The notes beneath the pieces are model-generated. The model was not told the DNA's origin and did not search any database. It worked only from the letters and a program-made list of their open reading frames with translations. DNA of 64,000 nt from Methyloversatilis discipulorum (GTDB lineage Bacteria > Pseudomonadota > Gammaproteobacteria > Burkholderiales > Rhodocyclaceae). A program made the position numbers and the translations under genes. Location of the stretch: positions 1 to 64,000 of the forward strand of contig NZ_JADMJL010000061.1 of NCBI RefSeq assembly GCF_018780585.1, read 5' to 3'. How positions within the stretch are numbered: position 1 is the stretch's first letter; each line of letters starts with the position of its first letter. Of this stretch, positions 7,669 through 15,546 are shown in pieces.

Positions 7669-8076
7669 ATGCGTTACATGATCATCGTCAAGGCCACCGC
7701 GGACAGCGAGGCGGGTGTCATGCCGGAGGAAGCACTGATGGCTTCGATGGCCACCTATCATGAAGAGCTGATGCGCGCCGGCGTGCTGCTCGATGCCTCC
7801 GGGCTGCAGGCCAGTTCGAAGGGCTGGCGCGTGCGGTACCGCGGTGCCGGGCGCAGCGTCGTCGACGGCCCGTTCGCCGAGGCGAAGGAGCTGATCGCCG
7901 GCTATACGCTGATCCAGGTCGCCTCGCGCGAAGAGGCACTGCACTGGACACGCCGCTTTCCGAACCCGGCCGGCGAGGGGCGCGACGCCGAGATCGAGGT
8001 GCGTCAGGTGTTCGAACTGGACGATTTCGCGCCCGGTGAGGCGGTGGAACGCTTCCGCCGGATGGATACAGCCTGA
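7669..8076 (+). CDS. YCII/DGPF-domain protein linked to an ECF sigma factor
   Basis: This 135-residue protein has the YCII-related (DGPF) fold: opening MRYMIIVKA, a helix with YHEELMRAGVLLDASGL, the signature VVDGPFAEAKELIAGY at about residues 64-79, and WTRRFP. The family has a dimeric alpha-beta barrel fold and is mostly uncharacterised. AGGAGA stands seven bases before the ATG, fixing the start. The next gene, 50 bases downstream, is an ECF42-type sigma factor, and DGPF genes are the known partners and targets of that group, so a two-gene module is likely. No biochemical reaction can be assigned. Confidence 0.87.
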   Translation: MRYMIIVKATADSEAGVMPEEALMASMATYHEELMRAGVLLDASGLQASSKGWRVRYRGAGRSVVDGPFAEAKELIAGYTLIQVASREEALHWTRRFPNPAGEGRDAEIEVRQVFELDDFAPGEAVERFRRMDTA

Positions 8077-8126
8077 GGGAGACGAAGGATGACATACGGA
8101 ACCTCGACGACTTTGCGCGCCGGACG

Positions 8127-9398
8127 ATGACGACCGACCTGCACCGCACGCTGGACGCCGTCTGGCGCATCGAGTCGGCGCGCATCATCGGCGCGCTCGC
8201 GCGCATGGTGCGCGACGTCGGCCTCGCCGAGGAACTGGCGCAGGACGCGCTGGTGACGGCGCTCGAACAGTGGCCCGACAAGGGCGTGCCGGACAACCCC
8301 GGCGCCTGGCTCACCGCCACCGCGAAGAACCGCGCGCTCGACCTGCTGCGCCACCGCAGCATGCAGGCGACCAAGGCCGATGCGCTGACCTGGGAAATCG
8401 AATCGCAGCTGCAGGACGGCGCGCCACCGGCCCCGGACAGTGCGCTCGACGAGCCTATCGGCGACGACGTGCTGCGCCTGATGTTCGTCGCCTGCCACCC
8501 GGTACTGTCGGTGGAAGCGCGTGTCGCGCTGACGCTGAAGATGGTCGGCGGCCTGGCCACGCCGGACATCGCGCGCGCTTTTCTGGTGCCGGAGGCGACG
8601 CTGGCGCAGCGCATCGTGCGCGCCAAGCGCACGCTGAGCGAGGCGCGCGTGCCCTTCGAACTGCCCGGCCCGGCGGAGCTGGGTGAGCGGCTCGACGCCG
8701 TGCTGAAGGTGATCTACCTCATCTTCAACGAGGGCTATGCCGCCACCGCCGGTGAGCACTGGATGCGCCCGGCGCTGTGCGAAGAGGCCTTGCGCCTCGG
8801 TCGCATACTGGCCGAGCTGGCGCCGCAGGTGACCGAAGTGCACGGCCTGGTGGCGCTGATGGAGATCCAGGCTTCGCGCCTGCACGCGCGCACCGACGCA
8901 CGCGGCACACCGGTGCTGCTGCTGGAACAGGACCGCACGCGCTGGGACCGTCTGCTGATCCGACGCGGGCTGGCCGCGCTGGAACGCGTCGACGCGCTGG
9001 GCGGCGGCTACGGCCCGTATGCGCTGCAGGCCGCCATCGCCGCCTGTCATGCGCGCGCCGCCCACGCCGACCACACCGACTGGCCGCGCATCGCCGCGCT
9101 GTACGACGCGCTGGCGCAGATCGCGCCGTCACCGGTGGTCGAACTCAATCGCGCGGTCGCCGTCGGCATGGCCTTCGGCCCGGCGGCTGGCCTGGAGATC
9201 GCCGACGCGCTACGCGACGAACCGGCGCTGCGCCACTACCACCTGCTGCCCGGCGTACGCGGCGACCTGCTGGCCAAGCTCGGCCGCCACAGCGAAGCCT
9301 GCGAAGAATTCCGCCGCGCCGCCGCGCTGACGCAGAACGAACGCGAGCGCGAACTGCTGACCGAACGCGCCCGCGTCAGTGCGGACGCAGCACGCTGA
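8127..9398 (+). CDS. ECF42-type RNA polymerase sigma factor with long C-terminal domain
   Basis: At 423 residues this is far longer than a usual ECF sigma factor (about 180). The first 180 residues hold sigma region 2 (ARMVRDVGLAEELAQDALVTALEQWP, then PGAWLTATAKNRALDLLRH) and region 4 (MVGGLATPDIARAFLVPEATLAQRIVRAKRTL). The remainder is the helical, TPR-like extension characteristic of the ECF42 group (FNEGYAATAGEHWMRPALCEEALRLGR, LLEQDRTRWDR, VELNRAVAVGMAFGPAAGL). No anti-sigma gene is adjacent; the extension is thought to control activity in this group. The target is probably the promoter of the preceding DGPF gene. Confidence 0.88.
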   Translation: MTTDLHRTLDAVWRIESARIIGALARMVRDVGLAEELAQDALVTALEQWPDKGVPDNPGAWLTATAKNRALDLLRHRSMQATKADALTWEIESQLQDGAPPAPDSALDEPIGDDVLRLMFVACHPVLSVEARVALTLKMVGGLATPDIARAFLVPEATLAQRIVRAKRTLSEARVPFELPGPAELGERLDAVLKVIYLIFNEGYAATAGEHWMRPALCEEALRLGRILAELAPQVTEVHGLVALMEIQASRLHARTDARGTPVLLLEQDRTRWDRLLIRRGLAALERVDALGGGYGPYALQAAIAACHARAAHADHTDWPRIAALYDALAQIAPSPVVELNRAVAVGMAFGPAAGLEIADALRDEPALRHYHLLPGVRGDLLAKLGRHSEACEEFRRAAALTQNERERELLTERARVSADAAR

Positions 9399-9492
9399 CA
9401 CTCAGCCGGACTGTTCCCGGCGACGGCGCGCGGCAAAGGCTGCTCCCACAGGGGCATGCGCCAGACCTGCGGCCCGAGCCCGAGCGGGTTCT

Positions 9493-9696
9493 GTGGGAGG
9501 GGTCTTGACCCCGACAGCGGCGGTGGGCAGCGTGCTGCGCCGCTTTCAGGCCCCGTCCGCAGCAAGGGCTGCCTCCCACGGAGGTCCGTCACGCGATCCT
9601 GTGCCGAAGGCTGTGGGAGCGAGCTTGCTCGCGATTGCGTCCGTGATCGAAGCCGGCAGCCCACACTCGCCGCGTCGCGGCCAAGGCCGCTCCCAC
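9493..9696. repeat. REP-like cluster (types C, A, B) with two half-copies
   Basis: Within the gap at 9399-9961 are three full palindromes. They are type C at 9493-9515 (GTGGGAGGGGTCTTGACCCCGAC), type A at 9613-9634 (stem GCGAGC/GCTCGC) and type B, inverted, at 9674-9696. Two degenerate half-copies with CTCCCAC lie near 9430-9450 and 9561-9580. No gene is supported here. From 9755 to 9961, beyond the terminator, I see nothing I can name. Confidence 0.8.
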
Positions 9697-9725
9697 AGGG
9701 AGCGCAAACAACCATCGCACCGACG

Positions 9726-9754
9726 AAAAAAAAGGCGGCCCGCAGGCCGCCTTT
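9726..9754 (-). terminator. intrinsic terminator, minus strand
   Basis: GGCGGCC, loop CGCA, GGCCGCC at 9734-9751 is flanked by eight A residues at 9726-9733, giving a U-run on minus-strand RNA. The other side has only three T, so it works best for minus transcripts. It probably ends the CorC/TlyC gene message, about 210 bases past that gene's stop. Confidence 0.75.
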
Positions 9755-9961
9755 GAGAACTCACAGCCATTGCTGTGGAGGAGGAGAGCCGAGTATCGCC
9801 CTTGTCCGCCTGCGTGCAAGAGCTGTCACAAATACTTCATGCGCTTCTGTTCCGCGGACGGCTCAGGGTGCGCAACAGGGTGCGACAGGTGATCGAAGGG
9901 CGGTGCAGCTGCCCGGCGCACGCCGCTGCGTGGTGCATGCGACGGTGGCGCGCGCTTCGGT

Positions 9962-11284
9962 TTACTCCGCCTCGACGGGAACAGGCAGTGGTTCGAGTCG
10001 CTGCACCAGCACCTTGTCGACGCGGTTGCGGTCCATGTCCATCACCTCGATGCGCAGGCCGGCGACCTCGAAGAAATCGGTGGCGACCGGGATGCGGCCG
10101 AGCATGTGCAGCACCAGTCCACCCACCGTGTGGAAGTTTCCGCTGTCTTCGCCCGGCAATGCGTCGGCGATGCCGAGCACGGATTTGACGCGCTCGATCG
10201 ACGTGCCGCCATTCACCAGCCACGAGCCGTCGGCGCGCTGCACCACGTCCGCTTCTTCGTGCGCCGTCGGCACCGACATGTCGCCGACGATGGCGGCGAG
10301 CACGTCGTTGACGGTGACCAGTCCCTGCAGGTCACCGTATTCATCGACCAGCAGCGCCAGGTGCTTGCGCGTGCGGCGGAAGTTCTCGAGCAGTTGCGCG
10401 GTGCTGACCGTGTCCGGGACATAGAGCGGCGCTTCGAGCAGCGCTTCGATGCTGCGCCGGTCTATCGTTTCGCCGGCCAGCGACTGCTTCAGCAGGGCGC
10501 CGCTCTGCAGCACGCCGAGCACGTGTTCGAGACCGTCGCGGCACACCAACACGCGGCTGTACGGGCTGTCGGCGATGCGCCGGCGGATGTCCTCCTCCGG
10601 GTCATCGAGGTCGATCGCGTGGATGTCCTTGCGCGGCGTCATGATGGCGCCGACGCGCAGTTCGTCCAGGCGCAGCACGTTGGACACGATCTGCTGTTCG
10701 CTCTGGTGGAACACGCCCGCTTCCGCGCCCTGGCCCATCAGCACCTTGATCTCCTCGTCGGTGATCGGCGGCTCGCCGGTGCGGCGCGCACCGGCGATGC
10801 GCAGGATGGCGTTGCTGGTGACCGACAGCACCCACACCAGCGGACGCGCGACGCGCGCCAGCAGCACCATGGGCCGCGAAATGAGCGAGGCGATGCCTTC
10901 CGGCGCCAGCAGCGCCAGCCGTTTCGGCACCAGTTCGCCGACCACGACCGAGAAATAGGTGATGCCGACCACCACGACGGACAGCGCCATCGTGCGTGCA
11001 TAGGGCTCGATCAGCGGGAATCCCGACAGCCAGGCGGCCAGCGGATCGGCCAGCACCGTTTCGCCCATGGCGCCGCTCAGGATGCCGATCGACGTGATGC
11101 CGACCTGTATCGTCGACAGGAAATTCGAAGGGTCGTCGTGCAGCCGCATGGCGGCCTGCGCCCCCTTGTTGCCGTCCTCGGCAAGACCGATCAGGCGCGC
11201 CTTGCGCGACGACACGACGGCGATCTCGGACATCGCGAAGACGCCGTTGAGGAGGATGAGTGCAAACAGTAGCGCTACGTCCAT
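9962..11284 (-). CDS. CorC/TlyC-type CNNM-CBS protein (hemolysin-family, ion transport or tolerance)
   Basis: The start at 11284 (MDVALLFALILLNGVFAMSEIAV) gives 440 residues. The order is: a CNNM/DUF21 membrane domain with about four helices (1-190; motif NGVFAMSEIAVVSSR and GELVPKRLAL); two CBS domains (about 205-330, with IMTPRKDIHAIDLD and LVDEYGDLQGLVTVNDVLAAIVGD); and a C-terminal CorC_HlyC domain (about 350-430, with DGSWLVNGGTSIERV). The family takes part in Mg2+/Co2+ efflux or tolerance. The name hemolysin is historical and not evidence of toxicity. The 88 bases upstream separate it from kdpE, so it likely has its own promoter. Confidence 0.9.
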   Translation of the reverse strand: MDVALLFALILLNGVFAMSEIAVVSSRKARLIGLAEDGNKGAQAAMRLHDDPSNFLSTIQVGITSIGILSGAMGETVLADPLAAWLSGFPLIEPYARTMALSVVVVGITYFSVVVGELVPKRLALLAPEGIASLISRPMVLLARVARPLVWVLSVTSNAILRIAGARRTGEPPITDEEIKVLMGQGAEAGVFHQSEQQIVSNVLRLDELRVGAIMTPRKDIHAIDLDDPEEDIRRRIADSPYSRVLVCRDGLEHVLGVLQSGALLKQSLAGETIDRRSIEALLEAPLYVPDTVSTAQLLENFRRTRKHLALLVDEYGDLQGLVTVNDVLAAIVGDMSVPTAHEEADVVQRADGSWLVNGGTSIERVKSVLGIADALPGEDSGNFHTVGGLVLHMLGRIPVATDFFEVAGLRIEVMDMDRNRVDKVLVQRLEPLPVPVEAE

Positions 11285-11372
11285 GCTGCAGGCCACCCGC
11301 TGTCCGATGCGTGGCTCCGGTGTGAAGGAAGGGCCATTATCCCCCACGGGGCAAACCCCACCCGGCCGGACC

Positions 11373-12083
11373 CTAGCGGCTGTCCGCGACGAAGCGGTAA
11401 CCGACGCCTGTTTCGGTCAGCAGATGTGCCGGTCGTGCCGGGTCGGCTTCGAGCTTGCGCCGCAGATGGCCCATGTAGATGCGCAGGTAGTGGCCGTGCT
11501 CGACGCTGTTCGGGCCCCACACCTCGCGTAGCAGCTGGCGGTGCGTCAGCACCTGGCCTTCGTGCGCCGCCAGCGTGGCGAGCAGCCGGTACTCGACCGG
11601 CGTCAGGTGCACCGGCTCGCCGGCGCGCGTGATCAGGCGGCGTGCCAGATCGAGTTCGCAGTCGCCGAAGCGCAGCGGGCCTGCGGCATCGGCCGGCGTG
11701 CCGCGGCGGCGGCGCAGCGCGACGCGCACGCGCGCCATCAGTTCGCCGACCGAGAACGGTTTGATCAGGTAGTCGTCGGCGCCGGCGTCGAGCGCGGCAA
11801 TCTTGTCGTCGTCGCCGGCGCGCGCCGACAGCACGATGACCGGCACGCTGCTCCAGCCGCGCAGGTCGCGTATCAGGTCGACGCCGTCGCCGTCGGGCAG
11901 GCCGAGGTCGAGCACCAGCAGATCCGGCTTGCGCGTGCCGGCCTCGATCAGGCCGCGCTGAAGTCCATCGGACTCGAATACCTGATGCCCGGCCTCTTCC
12001 AGCGCCTGGCGCACGAAACGGCGTATCGCCGCATCGTCTTCGACGATCAGTACGCGGGACACCGGGGGCTGCAGACTGCTCAT
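11373..12083 (-). CDS. kdpE: KdpE, response regulator of the potassium operon
   Basis: This is a 236-residue OmpR/PhoB-type regulator. The receiver domain (about 10-125) has the acidic pocket in VEDDAAIRR, the phospho-acceptor Asp in LLVLDLGLPDGDG and the lysine in YLIKPFSVGEL. The winged-helix domain (about 135-230) has LTPVEYRLLATLAAHEGQVLTHRQLLREVWGP and ends GVGYRF. It would receive phosphate from KdpD and activate kdpFABC under K+ limitation. Its ATG overlaps the kdpD stop (ATGA), so the two are translationally coupled. It is the last gene of the kdp operon. Confidence 0.95.
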   Translation of the reverse strand: MSSLQPPVSRVLIVEDDAAIRRFVRQALEEAGHQVFESDGLQRGLIEAGTRKPDLLVLDLGLPDGDGVDLIRDLRGWSSVPVIVLSARAGDDDKIAALDAGADDYLIKPFSVGELMARVRVALRRRRGTPADAAGPLRFGDCELDLARRLITRAGEPVHLTPVEYRLLATLAAHEGQVLTHRQLLREVWGPNSVEHGHYLRIYMGHLRRKLEADPARPAHLLTETGVGYRFVADSR

Positions 12084-14830
12084 GCCGCACAGTCTGCCGC
12101 AGACGGCAGATCGTTGCCCGCCGGCGCGTCGCGGTGCGGCAGGGTCCAGCGGAACACGGCGCCGTGGGCCGGCGGCGGCCGGTTGGCGGCGCCGATGTCG
12201 CCGCCGTGCGCACGCACGATGGCGCGGCAGATCGCCAGTCCGAGACCGACGCCCGGCGTGCTCGACTCGGCTTCGCCGCGCGTGAACTTGCGGAACAGGT
12301 TTTCCGGATCGCCGGCCGGCAGGCCCGGGCCGTCGTCGCTCACCTCGACCGCGATCGCGTCGCCGTCGCGCGCGGCGGAGATGCGTATCGTCGTACCGGC
12401 CGGCGTGTACTTCGCGGCGTTCTCCAGCAGATTGACCAGCACGCGTTCGAGCAGCACGGCGTCGCCGTACAGCAGCGGCAGATCGGACGGCAGATCGACG
12501 CGCACCACGTGTCGTGCCAGCGCTCCCTCGATGGCGCGGATCGCACTGCCCGCCAGTTCTTCCAGCGACTGCCAGTCGTGGCGCAGCGCCACTGCGCCAG
12601 CCTGCAGCCGCGCCATGTCGAGCAGGTTGTTCACCAGCTGTGCGGTGCGCCGCGCCTGTTCGACGATGGCGGCGATGGCCGGGCCGTGGGCGGAGCCTTC
12701 GCGCGCCAGCGCGCCGGACAGGTTCTCCGACATGCCGATCAGCGCGGTCAGCGGCGTGCGCAGATCGTGCGACAGTGCCGCCAGCAGCGAATTGCGCAAG
12801 CGTTCGGATTCCATCGACAGCAGTGTGTCCTGCGCGACGGCGACGAAGTGCACGCGCTCGATGGCGATGGCGACCAGCGCGGCATAGGTGTCGAGCAGCT
12901 GGCGCTGTTCCGGAATCATCAGCAGCCGCGCGTGCGCAGGCTTCACGGCGATCACGCCGCGCGTGCGCATCGGCGCCTGCAGCGGCAGGTAGAGCGCCGG
13001 CGCACCGGGCAGTGTGCCGGTGCCGGCGCCGGCCGGTTCGCTGTGGTCGTAGGCCCACTGCGCCAGACCGGCGTCGGGCGCGAAACGGTCGTTGTCGGGC
13101 GAGGCCGGTGCCAGTCGTTCGGCGGCGTCCGGCAGCAGCAGCGCGGCGTGGCCGCGGAAGGCGCGCTCGACCGCGCGTTCGCCGATCTCGGCCACCTGTT
13201 CCAGCGTCAGCGCGCGCCCGAGATCGCGTGCCATTTCGAACAGGCTGCGCGCGCGGTCCTCGCGGTAGCGGGCGACGCGCGCCTGGTACTGCAGCGAGGC
13301 GGTGAGCTGACCGATGACCAGACCGACCGCCATCATGACGGCGAAGGTGATCAGGTACTCGGCGTCGCTGACCGAGAAGGTGAAGCGCGGCGGCACGAAG
13401 AAGAAATCGAAGGCCAGCACGTTCAGTACGGCCGACGCCAGCGCCGCCCGGCGACCGTGGCGTACGGCGATGGCGACCACGGCCAGCATGAACAGCATGA
13501 CGATGTTGGCGAGGTCGAAGTAGGGCGCCAGCGGCGTCGCCAGCACCGTCACCGCGGCGCACGAGGCACCGGCCCACAGATAGCCGCGCAGCGAGCGCGC
13601 GACCGCCTCGCCGTCCTCGTCCTCGGCGGGCGATGTCGGTGACGGGAGCGGGCGGCCGTCGTCGCGTCGCGCGATCACCATGAATTCGATTTCCGGCGCC
13701 AGCGCCGCCACCCGTTCGCCGAAATGGCTGCGGCCGGTGGCGCGCTGCCATAGCGTGCCGATCCTGCCGCGCAGCGAATAGCCGGTCACCAGGGTGCCGA
13801 GATTGTGTTCGCGCGCGTAGGCCACGGCGGCCACGGCGGCGTCCTGCGCGGTCAGCGTGGCGGTGGTCGCGCCCAGCGACTCTGCCAGCTTGAGCGTGGC
13901 CAGTATCGCGCGGCGGCGTGCTTCGGGCAGACGCTGCAGCGCCGGCGTCTCGATGTAGATGGCATGCCACGGTGCGTCGGCCTGTGCCGCCCGGCGGGCG
14001 GCCGCGCGCACCAGCCGTTCGGCCCCGGCGTCCGGGCCGACGCAGGCGAGCAGCGCATCGCTCACCTGCCACACCGCGCGGCTGGCCTGCGCAACGTGTT
14101 CGCGCCGGTAGCTGCGCACGTCCTCTTCGACCCGCTCGGCCGTGCGGCGCAGCGCCAGTTCGCGCAGCGCCATCAGATTGCCCTTGCGGAAGAAATTCTT
14201 CACCGCGCGCTCGGCCTGCTCCGGCAGATACACCTTGCCTTCGCGCAGCCGGCGCAGCAGGTCGTCGGTTGGCAGGTCGACCAGCACCACCTCGGAGGCG
14301 GAATCGAACACGTGGTCGGGCACCGTTTCGCGCACGCGGATGCCGGTGATGCCGCCGACCACGTCGTTCAGGCTTTCGATGTGCTGCACGTTCACCGTGG
14401 TCCATACGTCGATGCCGGCGTCGAGCAGTTCGTCGATGTCCTGCCAGCGCTTCGGGTGACGCGAGCCGGGCGCGTTGCTGTGCGCCAGTTCGTCGACCAG
14501 CAGCACGGCCGGCCGGCGGGCCAGCGCGCCGTCGAGATCGAATTCCTCCAGCGTGCGCCCTTGCACCGTCAGCGCGCGGCGCGGCAGCCGTTCCAGCCCC
14601 TGCAGCTGCTGCGCGGTTTCGCTGCGGCCGTGCGTCTCGACGATGCCGACCACGACGTCGCCCTGCTGCTCGCGCAGGCGCTGCGCGGCATCGAGCATGG
14701 CCCAGGTCTTGCCGACGCCGGCCGACGAGCCGAAGTAGATCTTCAGCCGGCCGCGCGCGGCGCGCGCCTCCGCCGCCTGTGCGGCGGCGAGCAGGGCGTC
14801 CGGGTCGGGCCGTATCGGTTCGTCGGTCAT
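12080..14830 (-). CDS. kdpD: KdpD, potassium-responsive sensor histidine kinase
   Basis: The 916-residue length matches KdpD. In order: the KdpD N-terminal domain with Walker A GSSAGVGKT (about 34-42) and LVDELAHSNAPGSRH; a universal-stress-like domain (about 255-370) with GTLVTGYSLRGRIGTLW; four closely spaced membrane helices (about 400-500); a GAF-like region (about 525-645); the phospho-acceptor His in LSHDLRTPLTALIG; and an ATPase domain with NLLENAAKYTP and DDGPGL. It phosphorylates KdpE in the inner membrane. The ATG lies nine bases after a 35-codon ORF and 119 bases after kdpC. Nothing looks broken. Confidence 0.95.
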   Translation of the reverse strand: MTDEPIRPDPDALLAAAQAAEARAARGRLKIYFGSSAGVGKTWAMLDAAQRLREQQGDVVVGIVETHGRSETAQQLQGLERLPRRALTVQGRTLEEFDLDGALARRPAVLLVDELAHSNAPGSRHPKRWQDIDELLDAGIDVWTTVNVQHIESLNDVVGGITGIRVRETVPDHVFDSASEVVLVDLPTDDLLRRLREGKVYLPEQAERAVKNFFRKGNLMALRELALRRTAERVEEDVRSYRREHVAQASRAVWQVSDALLACVGPDAGAERLVRAAARRAAQADAPWHAIYIETPALQRLPEARRRAILATLKLAESLGATTATLTAQDAAVAAVAYAREHNLGTLVTGYSLRGRIGTLWQRATGRSHFGERVAALAPEIEFMVIARRDDGRPLPSPTSPAEDEDGEAVARSLRGYLWAGASCAAVTVLATPLAPYFDLANIVMLFMLAVVAIAVRHGRRAALASAVLNVLAFDFFFVPPRFTFSVSDAEYLITFAVMMAVGLVIGQLTASLQYQARVARYREDRARSLFEMARDLGRALTLEQVAEIGERAVERAFRGHAALLLPDAAERLAPASPDNDRFAPDAGLAQWAYDHSEPAGAGTGTLPGAPALYLPLQAPMRTRGVIAVKPAHARLLMIPEQRQLLDTYAALVAIAIERVHFVAVAQDTLLSMESERLRNSLLAALSHDLRTPLTALIGMSENLSGALAREGSAHGPAIAAIVEQARRTAQLVNNLLDMARLQAGAVALRHDWQSLEELAGSAIRAIEGALARHVVRVDLPSDLPLLYGDAVLLERVLVNLLENAAKYTPAGTTIRISAARDGDAIAVEVSDDGPGLPAGDPENLFRKFTRGEAESSTPGVGLGLAICRAIVRAHGGDIGAANRPPPAHGAVFRWTLPHRDAPAGNDLPSAADCAA

Positions 14831-14839
14831 CGTCGCAGT

Positions 14840-14947
14840 CTAGCGCCCGGAACGCCGGCCGCTGCGCACGACCAGCCACCCGACCAGCGCCAGCGGCGCG
14901 GCGATGGCCAGCAGACCGAGCAGCAGCACGAGGAGGTCGTGGTCCAT
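14840..14947 (-). CDS. 35-residue single-helix peptide between kdpC and kdpD
   Basis: A 35-codon ORF starts two bases after the kdpC stop and ends nine bases before the kdpD start. It reads MDHDLLVLL, a hydrophobic helix with GLLAIAAPLALVGWLVV, and a positively charged tail RSGRRSGR. The tail predicts a cytoplasmic C-terminus. Its shape recalls KdpF, the small stabilising subunit, but a proper kdpF already lies at the head of the operon. It could be a second stabilising peptide or a regulator of KdpD. Tight spacing and a clean membrane-protein composition support translation. Confidence 0.55.
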   Translation of the reverse strand: MDHDLLVLLLGLLAIAAPLALVGWLVVRSGRRSGR

Positions 14948-14949
14948 GC

Positions 14950-15531
14950 TCAGCGCAGCGCGTCGAGCGCGCGGTTCAGTGCCAGCACGTTCACCCGCGG
15001 CTCGCCGACGAAGCCCAGCCACGGATGCCGGGCATGGCGCTCGATCAGCGCCTCGACCGCAGCCGGGGCGACGCCGCGGGCACGCGCCACGCGCGCCGCC
15101 TGGTAGCGGGCAGCGGCGAGGCTGATGTCGGGGTCCAGGCCGCTGGCCGACGCGGTGACCAGATCGACCGGTACCGGCGCGCGGTTGTCCGGGTCGGCCG
15201 CCCGCAGCGCGGCGATGCGCTGTGCCGCCGCGTCCACCAGCACGCGGTTGTTTGCGCCCAGATTGTTGCCGCCGGAGGCCGCGCCGTTGTAGGGCTGCGT
15301 TGCCGTGGCCGACGGGCGCGACCAGAAGTGGCCGGGCGACGAGAAGGGCTGACCGATCAGCGCCGAGCCGGTCAGCTGTTCGCCGTCGCGGATCAGCGAT
15401 CCGGCGGCGCGTTCGGGGAACAGCGTCTGCGCCAGCGCGGTGACCAGCAGCGGGTAGGCGAGGCCGGTCAGTGCGGACAGCAGCAGGAAGAGCGACAGCG
15501 CGGGGCGCAGGGCGTGCAGTGCGGCGTTCAT
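14950..15531 (-). CDS. kdpC: KdpC, potassium-transporting ATPase subunit C
   Basis: This 193-residue protein has the KdpC plan: one N-terminal membrane helix (about 12-35, LRPALSLFLLLSALTGLAYPLLVTAL) and a periplasmic domain. The domain carries GSLIRDGEQLTGSALIGQPFSSPGHFWSRPSAT, then YNGAASGGNNLGANN, the DLVTASASGLDPDISLAAARYQAARVARARG signature and NVLALNRALDAL. KdpC is thought to stabilise ATP binding or K+ affinity in the KdpFABC complex. It starts 15 bases after kdpB. Confidence 0.96.
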   Translation of the reverse strand: MNAALHALRPALSLFLLLSALTGLAYPLLVTALAQTLFPERAAGSLIRDGEQLTGSALIGQPFSSPGHFWSRPSATATQPYNGAASGGNNLGANNRVLVDAAAQRIAALRAADPDNRAPVPVDLVTASASGLDPDISLAAARYQAARVARARGVAPAAVEALIERHARHPWLGFVGEPRVNVLALNRALDALR

Positions 15532-15546
15532 GACAGGACTCCGTGT

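Noticed and set aside
11341-11370. Possible terminator after kdpE
   Set aside because: Short GGGG/CCCC pairings are visible but no U-run follows on the minus strand.
11373-14879. One minus-strand frame running through kdpE and upstream across kdpD
   Set aside because: Only the 3' part (11373-12083) is KdpE. The upstream stretch is out of frame with the real kdpD, which is complete from 14830 to 12080, so there is no fusion.
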